Shown one piece after another: positions 23,006 through 33,132 of a stretch of 56,392 bases of DNA (position 1 is the stretch's first letter; every line of letters starts with the position of its first letter). Position numbers and translations under genes: made by a program. Below the pieces are notes generated by a model. That model saw only the letters and a list, made by a program, of their open reading frames with translations. It was not told where the DNA came from and did no database searches. Source of the DNA: Oligoflexia bacterium (lineage in GTDB: Bacteria > Bdellovibrionota > UBA1018 > CAIPTA01 > JAALKR01); assembly GCA_011087955.1 (NCBI GenBank), contig JAALKR010000003.1:37459-93850 (forward strand), read 5' to 3'.

Positions 23006-26000
23006 TGATTTGCTCCAAGAGGCGCGACCTGTAAGGATTCGCGATTTGCTTCCAGTGCCTTCACCAGAGCAATCCCTGCAGAGATCGTCGTGATGCATGG
23101 AGTTTGCGTTTCGAGCGCAGATCGACGGATCCAAAAGGAGTCTTCCACGGCCTTTTCGTCCGAAGTGGTGTTGATAATAAAGCAATAGTTGCTGGCTCGA
23201 ATTTGATCAACGCAATTGTTTTCACCCTCTTTCAGCTTCTTTACTTTTTCTGCTGCTACTCCTTGAGTGGTGAGGAGGGCGTGTGTCCCCTTTGTAGCCG
23301 CAAGCTGGAACCCTAATTTCGTCAGCTCTCGTGCGATTACGAGACCAGAGCTTTTATCCTCATTGCGAATAGAAAGGAAAATTTTGCCACTTTCGGGTAG
23401 TTTCATGCCTGCTGCAATCAGAGATTTGGCAAACGCAGCTCCAAAACCATCCGCCCTGCCCATGACTTCACCTGTAGAACGCATTTCCGGCCCAAGGATT
23501 GTGTCAGTGTGGTCGAATCGATTGAATGGAAAGACCGGCCCCTTCACATGATAGAGATTAAGTTTTTCATCCAGAGCCGGTGGGAAGTCGAAGTCTTTCA
23601 GACGCTTGCCAATCATCAATTGCGTCGCGATTTTTGCCAAAGGAGTTCCAATAGCTTTAGATACAAACGGAACTGTACGAGAGGCGCGTGGGTTCACTTC
23701 AATTAAAAAAATTTCATTATTATGCACGGCTAGCTGCACATTCATTAAACCTTTCACACTGAAGGTGAACGCTAGCTCGCGCACTGCTCGATAAATTTGC
23801 TCCAAAATTGCCTTTGACAAAGAATAAACTGGAATCACACAGGATGAATCCCCGGAATGCACTCCGGCCTTTTCAATATGTTCAAGGATGCCGCCAACAA
23901 TTGCTGTTTGACCATCTGAGAGTACATCAACGTCAATCTCAGTTGCTTCATCTAAGAATCGATCTAAATAAACAGGCTTACCATCAGAAATTTCCAAGGC
24001 TTCTTCGACAAATTTTCGTAATTGCTTTTCGTGGTAAATCACTCGCATGGCTCGGCCACCTAGAACGTAGGATGGGCGAACCAGAATAGGCAGTCCAAGT
24101 TTACTAGCAATACCCAGCGCTTCATCCATCGTACGAGCAGTACCATTTTCCGGAGTTTTCAACCCGTATCGTGTGGCCACTTCCTCACAGCGCTTGCGGT
24201 CTTCCGCTTGATCAATAGCGTCGACAGAGGTACCAATAATTTTTAAGCCAGCGGCGTCTAGGCCTGCGGCAATCTTCAGTGGAGTTTGTCCTCCAAATTG
24301 CACGATTACACCGCGAGGTTTTTCAATATAGGAAATTTCCAGTACGTGCTCCGTGGTTACAGGCTCAAAATATAGTCTATCCGAGACGTCAAAATCTGTG
24401 GAGACAGTTTCTGGATTACAATTGACCATTACCACACGGTGATTTGAATCTTGTAAAGACATCGCACCATGAACGCAGCAATAGTCAAACTCAATCCCTT
24501 GCCCGATACGATTCGGTCCACCACCAAGAATCATTACTGTGTGTTCCTGAGTCTCTTCAATTGGCTTCAATTCTAATTCTGTATTAGAGTTCTGCCAGTT
24601 TGCATAGGTGGAATACAAATATGGCGTAAAGGCTTCAAATTCTGCCGCACAAGTGTCGACTGCTTGGTAGCGAGGGCGAACGCCTAGTTTATGTCGAATG
24701 GAGCGGATGTCTTCTTCCTTTGCCTTTAGTAGTATTGAAAGAGCATGGTCACTAAAGCCGAAGGCTTTAATCCGCGCTAGTAGTTCTGGTTCCTTGCGGA
24801 AGCGATCAAATACTTTTGCTCCTTTACCTAGAGACTCAATTTCTTTTTCAATAGAAATAATTTCAGCCATTTGGTGGACAAACCATGGATCTACCTGCGT
24901 AACTTTCACAATTTCTTCCGTCGAAATCTTATGCCGAAGAGCGCTACCGATATAGAATATTCGACGGTGGTGTGGATTTTCAAGATATCTCAAAATCGAT
25001 GCTCGTTCGCTGTCTCCAAATTCCTTGTTGTCGAATTTAGTATAGCCAAGCCAAGTCATTCGCTTTTCTGAGGAGGCAAGAGCTTTTTGGAAAGCCTCTT
25101 TAAAAGTCGTTCCTATAGCCATTACTTCGCCCACTGATTTCATGGTCGTTGCTAGGAATGGAGATGAGTCCTGGAATTTTTCGAAGTCAAATCGTGGTAT
25201 CTTAACCACTACATAGTCTAATGTGGGCTCGAAACTTGCGGGTGTTGTTTTGGTAACGTCGTTCTTGAGTTCGTCGAGAGTATAGCCAACTGCTAGGCGT
25301 GCAGCGACCTTAGCAATCGGAAACCCGGTGGCCTTAGAGGCCAATGCGGAAGATCGAGACACCCTAGGATTAATTTCAATAACAACATAGCGCCCGTCTT
25401 TAGGGTTCACAGCAAATTGCACATTAGAACCGCCGGTTTCGACGCCGATCACCCGGATTACTTTGATCGCAATATCTCGGAGTTTTTGGTATTCCGCATC
25501 GGTTAATGTCTGCTGAGGCGCGACTGTTATGGAATCACCGGTATGAACGCCCATTGGGTCCATATTTTCGATCGAACAGACAATGATCACATTGTCTTTT
25601 TTATCCCGGACCACTTCCAGTTCGTACTCTTTCCAGCCGATCAGTGATTCTTCTACCAACACTTCGTTAACGGGAGAAAGGTCTAGGGCGTTTTGGAGCA
25701 TTTTTAGGTATTCTGGTTTGGAGTTAGCCGTTCCGCCACCTTCTCCACCGAGGGTGAAGCTGGGGCGTAAGATTACAGGGAAAGGTAGGTCTTTGATTGC
25801 AGCCCGTGCTTGGTCCATATTACGTACAATATGCGATTTCGCGACCTCAATATTATTGTCCACCATGCATTGACGGAATTCTTCTCGGTTCTCCGCTCGG
25901 CGAATTACTTCCGACTTGGCCCCTAAAAGCGTCACATTATTCTCTCGCAGAATTCCTTTGGCTTCCAAGTCCACCGCAATATTGAGAGCCGTCTGTCCTC

Positions 26001-26271
26001 CCATGGTTGGCAGAATTGCATCTGGTTTTTCTTTTTCGATGACTTTGCGTACAAAATCTGTGGTCAACGGTTCGATATAGACCGCGTCGGCGGACTCCTC
26101 ATCGGTCATAATTGTCGCTGGGTTTGAATTCACCAAAATCGTTTTGTAACCTTCTTGCCGCAAGGCTCGAAGCGCTTGGTTACCCGAATAGTCAAATTCA
26201 CAGGCCTGGCCAATTACAATTGGTCCAGACCCGATGACTAAAATTGACTTAATATCCGTACGTTTTGGCAT
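23002..26271 (-). CDS. carB: Carbamoyl-phosphate synthase large subunit
   Basis: About 1089 residues from the ATG at 26271, which opens [22 protein letters not shown] like other CarB proteins and has a perfect AAGGAGGT site; the upstream in-frame extension is unlikely. It makes carbamoyl phosphate for arginine and pyrimidines. The two homologous ATP-grasp halves are visible ([13 protein letters not shown] and [32 protein letters not shown] and [20 protein letters not shown]), with the allosteric MGS domain at the C-terminus. carA is not in the window. The start lies inside the 3' end of an exported hypothetical gene (23-bp overlap) and the stop overlaps the zinc-ribbon start, so three genes form a tight operon. 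Confidence 0.97.
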   Translation of the reverse strand: MPKRTDIKSILVIGSGPIVIGQACEFDYSGNQALRALRQEGYKTILVNSNPATIMTDEESADAVYIEPLTTDFVRKVIEKEKPDAILPTMGGQTALNIAVDLEAKGILRENNVTLLGAKSEVIRRAENREEFRQCMVDNNIEVAKSHIVRNMDQARAAIKDLPFPVILRPSFTLGGEGGGTANSKPEYLKMLQNALDLSPVNEVLVEESLIGWKEYELEVVRDKKDNVIIVCSIENMDPMGVHTGDSITVAPQQTLTDAEYQKLRDIAIKVIRVIGVETGGSNVQFAVNPKDGRYVVIEINPRVSRSSALASKATGFPIAKVAARLAVGYTLDELKNDVTKTTPASFEPTLDYVVVKIPRFDFEKFQDSSPFLATTMKSVGEVMAIGTTFKEAFQKALASSEKRMTWLGYTKFDNKEFGDSERASILRYLENPHHRRIFYIGSALRHKISTEEIVKVTQVDPWFVHQMAEIISIEKEIESLGKGAKVFDRFRKEPELLARIKAFGFSDHALSILLKAKEEDIRSIRHKLGVRPRYQAVDTCAAEFEAFTPYLYSTYANWQNSNTELELKPIEETQEHTVMILGGGPNRIGQGIEFDYCCVHGAMSLQDSNHRVVMVNCNPETVSTDFDVSDRLYFEPVTTEHVLEISYIEKPRGVIVQFGGQTPLKIAAGLDAAGLKIIGTSVDAIDQAEDRKRCEEVATRYGLKTPENGTARTMDEALGIASKLGLPILVRPSYVLGGRAMRVIYHEKQLRKFVEEALEISDGKPVYLDRFLDEATEIDVDVLSDGQTAIVGGILEHIEKAGVHSGDSSCVIPVYSLSKAILEQIYRAVRELAFTFSVKGLMNVQLAVHNNEIFLIEVNPRASRTVPFVSKAIGTPLAKIATQLMIGKRLKDFDFPPALDEKLNLYHVKGPVFPFNRFDHTDTILGPEMRSTGEVMGRADGFGAAFAKSLIAAGMKLPESGKIFLSIRNEDKSSGLVIARELTKLGFQLAATKGTHALLTTQGVAAEKVKKLKEGENNCVDQIRASNYCFIINTTSDEKAVEDSFWIRRSALETQTPCITTISAGIALVKALEANRESLQVAPLGANQ

Positions 26272-26926
26272 TTTTCTTACCTCCTTCATCAACGGTATCT
26301 TTATGCAGGACAATCTTATCCGGGCTCATGGCATTAAATTCTTCGACGGCGGTTGCAATTCGTTCGTTGGTGGCGCGCTTTAAACTCCAGTTCGCATGCA
26401 CTGCCTTAGCAAATACGAGCAGCGAAATAATATTCAAGGTAGTGTACTTGTCCGACTTCTGATTTTGCGATCGACTCTGAAAAATTCGGGTTAGCAAGAA
26501 AGCTCCCAGACCAATGGTGCCAAATGCTGTGTGGGCCTTTTCATCGCGATTGTTCTGGTCGATTTGTTTGATCTCCATCGCTGCGCCGGGCACTTGGCGG
26601 AAGACGGTCCGTATGTCGCTTTCCAGTGGCCGTTCCAAGCCTTTTCGAGTAAGGGGGGAGAGGTCATAAATTTTATTTTGATAACGCACTTTCCAACAAC
26701 ATTCTTCGAGTTCGTTGAATTGGATAAGCTTTCTTCGTCGAAATTTTAAATAGGGGTCTTCTGCCTCATCTTTCAGTAAATTCGAATCATCCAGCACGGA
26801 TTGCGCGATAGCGGGGGCAGGAAGAATGAAACTGAGTGCTAAAATTGAGGCCAGAATTTTTGGGAAACAGCTCGTCCTTGCCCAGGAGGCACTGATAGAG
26901 TTTGGCCTTTTTCCAAGCGTCTTCAT
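26249..26926 (-). CDS. Exported hypothetical protein upstream of carB
   Basis: 225 residues, not recognised. A signal-like segment ([19 protein letters not shown]) around residues 24-42 is followed by a charged region ([22 protein letters not shown]) and, near residues 135-147 and 163-175, weakly hydrophobic segments that could be membrane-associated. Its 3' end overlaps the carB start by 23 bp, so they are co-transcribed. The region around the start codon carries a direct repeat of GACGCTTGGAAAAAG with a 24-bp period, one copy starting inside the first codons, so the exact start is uncertain. Confidence 0.6.
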   Translation of the reverse strand: MKTLGKRPNSISASWARTSCFPKILASILALSFILPAPAIAQSVLDDSNLLKDEAEDPYLKFRRRKLIQFNELEECCWKVRYQNKIYDLSPLTRKGLERPLESDIRTVFRQVPGAAMEIKQIDQNNRDEKAHTAFGTIGLGAFLLTRIFQSRSQNQKSDKYTTLNIISLLVFAKAVHANWSLKRATNERIATAVEEFNAMSPDKIVLHKDTVDEGGKKNAKTYGY

Positions 26927-27010
26927 TAATTTGCTTTTTCCAAGCGTCCTCGCCTAGACAATTAACACAAAATACGAGACTTTGGTAAAGAATAGGAGAA
27001 AGTAACAGCA

Positions 27011-28345
27011 GTGGACCGATTTTCACGAATGCAACAAATTGTCCTCGGTTTTTGGGCGGCAAGCACTTTATCCTTCATGGCGATGATGAGTATAGGTGGG
27101 AGTCTAGGGGGCGTGTTAGGGATCTGGGTTTGCTGGCGGGAGCGGGAACGCTGGCAGGAAATTCGTCAATCCTTTTACTGGGTGCCGACACTATTTTTGG
27201 TAGGCGTCGCTTCGCTTTCTTTGCTCGTAGCTTATTTTGACCCTCCACTCGGAATTCCGATTCAAGGGTTTAATGAAATTAAGAAATTTCGATATTTTTT
27301 GCTACCAATTTTTGGTGCTGCGTTGATTCTTTCTACGAATGCGGTCGAGGGTAAGCCTTTGGAGCAGAGTTTTCTCTGGAAAGTCCTACTTGGAATGACT
27401 TTGCTCATGAGTCTGATTGCCGCTTTTCAGTTTTGGGCAGGTTATTTGTTTGGCGAATCCTTTATTTTGGACTGGAAGGTGTTGGTTGACGGAACTCGGG
27501 AGTATCAGCCCAAGCGCTTTTTCCGCTTAGTCGCGGGCACACTCCACTCTCACGCCCAAGGACTAATGTTCTTCCACCTGAGCTTCGCGACGGCAATTTC
27601 GTTTTCGATTAACTATCTCTTGGCTCGGGTTCTTTGGCCGATGCAGGAGGACGGTAAAAAGCTGCAAATTTTCTTGCTCATTTCGACTCTGATTGCAGCT
27701 GCCGCATTATACTTCACTTATTCTCGTACCGCCTGGATTACACTAGTGGTGATTCCTGTTGTTCTCTGTTTCCTGCGCAAGCCGAAGTGGGGGCTAGTGG
27801 TTCTGGGGATGGGGCCAATACTTGTGGCTATACTTTGGTTGAGCTCTTCTAGCGTGCGCCAACGGGTCCACGATAGTGCCGGGTGGACTGGGCGCTATTA
27901 TGTTTGGGCTTCCTCCTTGGAAATGGTTAAGGATCGTCCAATTTGGGGAGTTGGCTTCGGAAAATCTGGGGCCTATACCGATCATTATGCGGAACAGTTT
28001 TTGGGAGGGACGAAGAGTTTCTCTTCGCATGCACACAATAATATGCTCGATGCATTGGCAACGACGGGAGCGCTTGGGTTTCTGGCCTATTTATTTTGGT
28101 TTGGCCTTTTCGGCTATTATGCATGGCAACTATTTCGCCGAGCTCCACCGGATCGTCGGTGGTTACCCGCCGCATTGCTCGGGGCGTGGGTAGCGTTTCA
28201 GATCAACGGTTTGACCCAAGTAAATTTTTATGATGGAAAGAGCCAACATTCCTTGATGTTTTGGGCGTCTCTGCTGATCGCATTATGGCTACGAGAAGCG
28301 AAATCTAGCACACAGGAGTACGACGTTAAGCCGGGAATACGTTAA
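27011..28345 (+). CDS. O-antigen ligase/polymerase family membrane protein
   Basis: 444 residues with about ten to twelve hydrophobic segments. The large periplasmic loop near residues 285-350 contains GRYYVWASSLEMVKDRPIWG-VGFG and SHAHNNMLDALATTGALG, matching the Wzy_C/WaaL signature with its His and Arg residues; YFTYSRTAWITL precedes it. Such proteins join O-antigen or other undecaprenyl-linked glycans to lipid A-core or polymerise them; which one is not decidable from sequence. A GTG start at 27011 is supported by AGGAG about 13 nt upstream. It is followed by a nucleotide-sugar enzyme and a glycosyltransferase on the same strand, consistent with surface polysaccharide assembly. Confidence 0.85.
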   Translation: MDRFSRMQQIVLGFWAASTLSFMAMMSIGGSLGGVLGIWVCWRERERWQEIRQSFYWVPTLFLVGVASLSLLVAYFDPPLGIPIQGFNEIKKFRYFLLPIFGAALILSTNAVEGKPLEQSFLWKVLLGMTLLMSLIAAFQFWAGYLFGESFILDWKVLVDGTREYQPKRFFRLVAGTLHSHAQGLMFFHLSFATAISFSINYLLARVLWPMQEDGKKLQIFLLISTLIAAAALYFTYSRTAWITLVVIPVVLCFLRKPKWGLVVLGMGPILVAILWLSSSSVRQRVHDSAGWTGRYYVWASSLEMVKDRPIWGVGFGKSGAYTDHYAEQFLGGTKSFSSHAHNNMLDALATTGALGFLAYLFWFGLFGYYAWQLFRRAPPDRRWLPAALLGAWVAFQINGLTQVNFYDGKSQHSLMFWASLLIALWLREAKSSTQEYDVKPGIR

Positions 28346-28384
28346 GTCGTGGAGAGTATAGGGTGTGATGGAGGATAGGGCGTG

Positions 28385-29359
28385 ATGAGCAACAAGTCTA
28401 TATCGAGCGACAGGTCTGTATTGATCACAGGAGCAGCGGGGTTAATCGGCTCGCATCTAGTAGAGCGACTTCTCGCTGCCGATTATAGCATATTGGGTGT
28501 GGATAATTTTCTCACCGGTCGGGAGGAAAACCTACGAGAAGCTAAAGACCACCCGAAGTTTCGTTTTGAAGAAGCAGATGTGATTAAGCGCTTTGATTTT
28601 AAGAATCCCTTTGGCTTGAGGTTTACGCAAATCATGCATTTTGCTTGTCCAGCATCTCCTGTTGATTTCGAAACGTTGCCCATCGAAATTATGGAAGTAG
28701 ACACGAAAGGTACTTTGAACGGCCTGGAGTATGCGCGGGATAATGGCTCTGGATTTTTTATTGCTTCGACTTCCGAGTGTTATGGGGATCCGCTAGTACA
28801 CCCACAAACGGAAGAGTACTGGGGCAACGTGAACCCAGTAGGCTCTCGTTCTTGTTATGACGAAGCTAAGCGTTTTTCTGAAGCCGCCACGATGACTTAC
28901 CATCGTAAGTTTGGCTTGGACACGAGAATTGCTCGTATTTTTAACACCTATGGACCAAGAAATCGGATGGATGATGGACGAGTCGTGCCCGAACTTTGTC
29001 GGCAAGCAATTTTAGGTGAGCCCTTGACCATTCACGGAGATGGTAAGCAAACAAGAAGTTTTTGCTATGTGACGGACTTGGTGGAAGGGATTTTAAAACT
29101 GTCGGAGACAAAGGAGCACTTCCCTATCAACCTAGGCAATCCATCGGAATATTCCATTAATGACTTTGCGAGCGCCGTTGGTAAAGTTTTGGGTAAAGAA
29201 CTGAAGGTTGAATATTTAAAAGCTCGGCCAGATGATCCACGAAAAAGAAAGCCTGATATTTCCAAGGCCCAAAAACTGCTGGATTGGTCCCCTAAAATTA
29301 CGCTTGAAGAAGGGCTGACCAAGACAATTGATGCCTTCAAGGTGGAGCTAGGTAAGTGA
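28385..29359 (+). CDS. UDP-glucuronate decarboxylase-like NAD-dependent epimerase/dehydratase
   Basis: 324 residues. SDR-extended fold: Rossmann motif TGAAGLIGSHLVERLL at the N-terminus, the ASTSECYGDP and SCYDEAKRFSEA segments (catalytic Ser and Y-x-x-x-K), ARIFNTYGPR and DGRVVPELCRQAI. The HPQTEEYWGNVNPVG stretch is characteristic of UDP-xylose synthases (UXS), which turn UDP-glucuronate into UDP-xylose using bound NAD. So UXS is most likely; other SDR sugar-modifying activities remain possible. GTG (28382) and ATG (28385) are adjacent starts behind GGAGG. The stop overlaps the next gene's GTG (GTGA), so it is coupled to the glycosyltransferase. Confidence 0.88.
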   Translation: MSNKSISSDRSVLITGAAGLIGSHLVERLLAADYSILGVDNFLTGREENLREAKDHPKFRFEEADVIKRFDFKNPFGLRFTQIMHFACPASPVDFETLPIEIMEVDTKGTLNGLEYARDNGSGFFIASTSECYGDPLVHPQTEEYWGNVNPVGSRSCYDEAKRFSEAATMTYHRKFGLDTRIARIFNTYGPRNRMDDGRVVPELCRQAILGEPLTIHGDGKQTRSFCYVTDLVEGILKLSETKEHFPINLGNPSEYSINDFASAVGKVLGKELKVEYLKARPDDPRKRKPDISKAQKLLDWSPKITLEEGLTKTIDAFKVELGK

Positions 29360-30543
29360 GTTCTTCCTCTCTAGAGGATCTTCGTAAAATTTTACCCGCA
29401 TGGACACAAGAATCAGGCAAGGTTGCGATCGTACACGATTGGATGACAGGAATGCGCGGCGGAGAAGCGATACTCGATGCTATTTGTGAGCTTTTCCCCA
29501 ATGCGGATTTACATACATTGCTTTGGACTGACAAGGAAATGGGACCAAACATTTTGAATGGGCGGAAGGTTTTTACCAGCCCTTTACAGTCGCTTATGGG
29601 AATCGGTACTTTTCGCCGTGGTTATCGCAAGCTACTGCCACTATTTCCTTGGGCTGCAGAAAAGCTTTCTGTGCAGCCCTATCTATTAGTGTTGAGTAAT
29701 ACCCATTGTGTGGCGAAGGGAGTTTGTGTTTCTCCTGAGTCAGTTCATGTAGCTTATGTTTCAACGCCGATGCGTTATGTCTGGGATATGTTTGATCAAT
29801 ATTTCAACACGGAACAGACGGATTTACTTACGCGAAATATCGCTAGTTGGATTCGGAAGCCTTTACAGCGTTGGGATATTGAATCTACCAGCCGCGTGGA
29901 TACATTGATTGCAAATTCTAAATTTGTACAAAATCGGATTCATGAGTATTGGCGGCGATCGTCGATGGTGGTCCATCCGTATGTATATACTGATCGTTTT
30001 CAATACGTTGGAGATGACGCCACTCCTGGTGAGTATTATTTAATCGTCTCTGCTTTTGCCCCATACAAGAAAATTGATCTTGCAGTGGAAGCCTTTCGAA
30101 AATTAGGACTTTCGCTGAAAATTATTGGTGATGGTCAGGAAGAAAAGCGTTTACGCAAATTAGCTGGTGGTAATGTTGAATTTCTTGGAAAAGTGTCTAA
30201 CGCTGAAGTTGCAGAGCACTATGCAAAGTGCCGCGCTTTTATATTTCCAGGGCTAGAAGACTTTGGAATCACTCCATTGGAGGCTATGTGTACCGGGAGG
30301 CCAGTAATTGCTTTTGGTGAAGGGGGTGCACTAGACACTGTCACTAGTCGGACAGGGGTGTTATTTCCAAAGCAGACTGTGGATTCACTTGTGACAGCGG
30401 TGGAAGATTTTGAGAGTCGAATCTCACATTTCACACCTAAAGCTTGTCATGAGCGGGCCTTAGAGTTTTCTAGGAAGGCATTTTTGAGAAAATATATGGC
30501 AGTGTTGGACTCCGCAATTGCAGCTAGAGCCATTAGCCATTAG
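29356..30543 (+). CDS. Glycosyltransferase family 4 protein
   Basis: 395 residues, two Rossmann-like halves of the GT-B fold. The N-terminal part has VAIVHDWMTGMRGGEAIL; the C-terminal part has IVSAFAPYKKIDLAVEAF, FLGKVSNAEVAEHYAKC, and FPGLEDFGITPLEAMCTGRP-VIAFGEGGALDTV, the retaining GT4 EX7E motif region. It would add a sugar, possibly made from the upstream UXS-like product, to a lipid-linked or O-antigen glycan. The GTG start overlaps the previous stop codon. The last codons lie in a threefold TAGCCAT tandem repeat and overlap the converging phosphoesterase by 4 bp. Confidence 0.9.
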   Translation: MSSSSLEDLRKILPAWTQESGKVAIVHDWMTGMRGGEAILDAICELFPNADLHTLLWTDKEMGPNILNGRKVFTSPLQSLMGIGTFRRGYRKLLPLFPWAAEKLSVQPYLLVLSNTHCVAKGVCVSPESVHVAYVSTPMRYVWDMFDQYFNTEQTDLLTRNIASWIRKPLQRWDIESTSRVDTLIANSKFVQNRIHEYWRRSSMVVHPYVYTDRFQYVGDDATPGEYYLIVSAFAPYKKIDLAVEAFRKLGLSLKIIGDGQEEKRLRKLAGGNVEFLGKVSNAEVAEHYAKCRAFIFPGLEDFGITPLEAMCTGRPVIAFGEGGALDTVTSRTGVLFPKQTVDSLVTAVEDFESRISHFTPKACHERALEFSRKAFLRKYMAVLDSAIAARAISH

Positions 30544-30549
30544 CCATTA
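30529..30549. repeat. Three tandem TAGCCAT units at converging stop codons
   Basis: The 7-bp unit is repeated three times through the stop codon of the glycosyltransferase (TAG) and of the opposite phosphoesterase (TAA). Slippage here would alter the C-termini of both genes. No regulatory role is evident. Confidence 0.5.
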
Positions 30550-31703
30550 AATATTTTATACGGTGAATGTTTCCCTTGCCATTCTTGGAGCGACGCTCTT
30601 ACATGGCCGTGTTCGTCGTACTCAATCAAAGCAAAGGTGAGTCGAACGCTTTGTCCCAGATGGCGTAAATCAAGGTTTACCATGCGAGTCCAGGTACCGG
30701 TATTGATATATGTTTTCCCGTCGGGGAAGCGTTGATGCATAGCCCCATGAGTATGTCCAAAGATAATTGTGTGTAGGTGTGGTTTACGGTTCAGTACATT
30801 GCGCGCATCATCCTCTAGACCGTGAAAGGGTGTGACTTCTTCGCGCAATATTTTAATCGTGGACCAAATAGTTGCCTTGCGCTTTGGACTATAAACAAAA
30901 CGTGTGCGTAAAAAATAATAAGAGGTCAGAAAAATAAATTTAAGGATGAAAAGTGTATCCGTAAATAGGCCCCAAAGGATCATTAATTTGATGGGCTTCA
31001 CCTTATCCACCCAATCACGTTCACATTTCATTCGATTTATGATCTTTAAAACATAAACAGTACCCCACGGAATGGCGAGAATCGGCTCAGCGACATTGTC
31101 TCGAATATAGGGCTTTTTATAATTCATATGGTGAACAGCTTCGAATTGGTTCCCATGATGGATTTCAATGCCTTCCGGATATTCCAAATATTCCTTTTCT
31201 GCATTCACCCATACTTTGGAAGGATTCGCGCCCGGTCCAGCAATTTTTTCGCAAAAGAGGCGACGCACTTCTGGAAAGAAAAATTCTGGGTCATGATTTC
31301 CTATATTATAAACAATCCGTTTATTCGGTTTGGCAACGAAGTCTTGTAGAGCCGAGATAACTTCGGGGTGCCCCTCAAAAATACTATGTAGCTTGCGAAC
31401 ACCGATTGATTCAGTAATAATTTCGGGAAATTCGCCATCTACCTGTACGTTACAAAAATCAAAAACATCACCGTTGAGAATTAGCTCCACTTCACATCCA
31501 TCGCCGTAATCCCCGGTGGAAAAATATTGGAGGAATTCAACAAATTCGCGGCCGAAATAGAATTCCTCATAGGGATTCTCCCGACTATCTATAATCATGC
31601 CACTGGATAGATGCATATCGCTCGTGACAACCTTAATTTTTTTAGGCCGAGAGCGGCGAAAACGAAACATAAAGATCTCAAATAGTTTTTTTAATGATAG
31701 CAT
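30540..31703 (-). CDS. Calcineurin-like metallophosphoesterase, membrane-associated (paralog 1)
   Basis: 387 residues. All five motifs of the dinuclear-metal phosphoesterase fold are present: SDMH (D29, H31), NGDVFD (D79, D82), IGNHD (135-138), HHGN (H183) and FGHTHG near residue 330. A hydrophobic stretch at about 238-268 (LMILWGLFTDTLFILKFIF..) interrupts the fold between the fourth and fifth motifs and could dip into the inner membrane. The same layout recurs in the paralog at 45599. The type resembles UDP-diacylglucosamine hydrolases (LpxH/LpxG) and other lipid-linked phosphoesterases; the substrate is inference. It converges on the polysaccharide genes, which fits an envelope role. Confidence 0.85.
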   Translation of the reverse strand: MLSLKKLFEIFMFRFRRSRPKKIKVVTSDMHLSSGMIIDSRENPYEEFYFGREFVEFLQYFSTGDYGDGCEVELILNGDVFDFCNVQVDGEFPEIITESIGVRKLHSIFEGHPEVISALQDFVAKPNKRIVYNIGNHDPEFFFPEVRRLFCEKIAGPGANPSKVWVNAEKEYLEYPEGIEIHHGNQFEAVHHMNYKKPYIRDNVAEPILAIPWGTVYVLKIINRMKCERDWVDKVKPIKLMILWGLFTDTLFILKFIFLTSYYFLRTRFVYSPKRKATIWSTIKILREEVTPFHGLEDDARNVLNRKPHLHTIIFGHTHGAMHQRFPDGKTYINTGTWTRMVNLDLRHLGQSVRLTFALIEYDEHGHVRASLQEWQGKHSPYKIFNG

Positions 31704-31753
31704 GAACCCTCGGAAAGGGATTGACGGAATAAAAAGGAATTGACGGAATAATT

Positions 31754-32464
31754 ATGAGTCGTAAGCCCTTTGTCAGCGTGAACATGGCCTCTTCGATCGA
31801 TGGTAAGGTGGCGACACATTTGCGAGGGTCAGTAAAGTTAGGTTCTTCCTTTGACTCCCGGCGAATGGCCGAAATTCGAGCGGACCACGATATTATTTTA
31901 ATGGGAGCGGAAACATTCCGAGCCCATCCTGTTACGTTGACCGTGGGGTCGAAGGACTTACGGGTGAAACGTAAGCAAAAGAAGCGCTCCGAGCAGCCTG
32001 CAACGGCGATTGTCTCTTCGAAAGCACAAATTCCACGAATAACTTCCTGGTTGAAGGACCACAAAGTCGAGCGTTGGTTATTCTGTGGTAGCAAAGCGCC
32101 CGAGCGTCGACTACAGAATTTTATGCTCGATGGTGTGCGGGTGGCGCAGGATTTTAGGGAGCGCCCTGACCCTTTTAGAATTTTGGGACGCCTCGAGCGT
32201 TGTGGCCATGAGCGAGTTTTATTGGAGGGTGGCGGAGAAATGAACGCGACCTTTTTCGAGCAGGACCTAGTGGATCGCATTTATTTGACGCTTTGTCCGA
32301 TTTTGATTGGGTCTAGACAAGCGCCTACAATTTTCGATGGGGAAGGCTTCGGACCGAGCGGACTATCCTGCTGGAAGCTACGGGAAAAGAAGCTTCACTC
32401 TGGGGAGTTATATTTAGTTTTTGACCGTAATAAACGCTCCTGGAAACGCTTGGCTGGTGCATAG
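31754..32464 (+). CDS. RibD C-terminal/dihydrofolate reductase-like protein
   Basis: 236 residues. It matches the reductase domain of RibD: PFVSVNMASSIDGKVAT at the start, DHDIILMGAETFRAHP, then RVLLEGGGEMNATFFEQDLVDR-IYLTLCP and the GSRQAPTIFDGEGF end. These mark an NADPH-dependent reductase related to 5-amino-6-ribosylaminouracil phosphate reductase of riboflavin synthesis. There is no deaminase domain, so it is the stand-alone form, which may act in riboflavin synthesis or on another pyrimidine or pterin. No other rib genes are nearby. A Lys/Arg-rich loop (RVKRKQKKRSEQ) is an unusual insert. Confidence 0.87.
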   Translation: MSRKPFVSVNMASSIDGKVATHLRGSVKLGSSFDSRRMAEIRADHDIILMGAETFRAHPVTLTVGSKDLRVKRKQKKRSEQPATAIVSSKAQIPRITSWLKDHKVERWLFCGSKAPERRLQNFMLDGVRVAQDFRERPDPFRILGRLERCGHERVLLEGGGEMNATFFEQDLVDRIYLTLCPILIGSRQAPTIFDGEGFGPSGLSCWKLREKKLHSGELYLVFDRNKRSWKRLAGA

Positions 32465-32504
32465 CACTGTTGCTCTTCATCTCTAAATCGCGTATATTCA
32501 CTCA

Positions 32505-32756
32505 ATGAAACTAGAAGATATCCAATCAAGAATCGAGTCAAATATTCCAGGTGCGAAAGCCGAAGTTCGTGACATGGGCGGTGGAGATCATATCCATGCT
32601 GTGGTGGTGGCGGACGCGTTCGCTGGAAAGCCTCTGATTGAGCAGCATCGAATGGTCTTGGATCTGTTTAAAGCTGAGATTGATTTGAATGATGTGCATG
32701 CTTTGCAGTTGAAGACGTTGACTTCGGGGCAGGCCAAAGAAATGGGTATTGAATAG
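32505..32756 (+). CDS. BolA family protein
   Basis: 83 residues, usual length. The class II KH-like fold is marked by GGDHIHAVVVADAFAGKPLI-EQHRMV followed by DVHALQLKTLT. The His in HRMV and the loop residues are those used to share an iron-sulfur cluster with CGFS glutaredoxins. The monothiol glutaredoxin gene follows 34 bp downstream on the same strand, so the two almost certainly form the BolA-Grx complex of Fe-S trafficking and iron sensing. Confidence 0.95.
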   Translation: MKLEDIQSRIESNIPGAKAEVRDMGGGDHIHAVVVADAFAGKPLIEQHRMVLDLFKAEIDLNDVHALQLKTLTSGQAKEMGIE

Positions 32757-32790
32757 TCATTTAGTTATTTAGTCATTCGAAGGAGTTTTT

Positions 32791-33096
32791 ATGTCTGACG
32801 TCGTTAAAAAAGTGGAAGAGAAGATTAAGAGCAAAGATGCTGTTATTTTTATGAAGGGTACGCCATCTTTTCCAATGTGCGGTTTTTCTGCGCGTGCAGT
32901 AGAAGCTTTAAAAGCAGTGGACGCTGATTTTGATTTCGTAAATATCTTAGAAGAGGCAGATATGTGGGAGGGCGTGAAGCAAGTTACTTCTTGGCCAACG
33001 TCGCCACAGATTTTTGTTCGCGGCGAATTTATCGGCGGCTGTGACATCACTCTAGAGATGTACGAGTCTGGCGACCTGGAAAAGAAGCTGCAGTAG
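32791..33096 (+). CDS. grxD: Monothiol glutaredoxin, Grx4/GrxD family
   Basis: 101 residues, a single thioredoxin-fold domain. FMKGTPSFPMCGFSARAVEAL carries the active-site CGFS; SWPTSPQIFVRGEFIGGCDI supplies the cis-Pro and glutathione-binding GG. It binds a bridging 2Fe-2S cluster with glutathione and works with BolA, its upstream neighbour. It has a good GGAG ribosome site. Length and motifs are typical. Confidence 0.96.
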   Translation: MSDVVKKVEEKIKSKDAVIFMKGTPSFPMCGFSARAVEALKAVDADFDFVNILEEADMWEGVKQVTSWPTSPQIFVRGEFIGGCDITLEMYESGDLEKKLQ

Positions 33097-33132
33097 TCTC
33101 TATTTGCGGCGGGCTTGTCCTCGCAGTGCTCT

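Noticed and set aside
26787-27062. Minus-strand frame with repeated EDAWKK overlapping the start of the carB-upstream gene
   Set aside because: It overlaps both neighbouring genes in another frame; the signal-peptide frame (26249-26926) is more protein-like. The repeat is kept as a finding only.
31678-32280. Minus-strand 200-residue frame opposite the RibD-like gene
   Set aside because: It lies opposite a gene with clear family motifs and shows Ser/Arg/Pro antisense composition.
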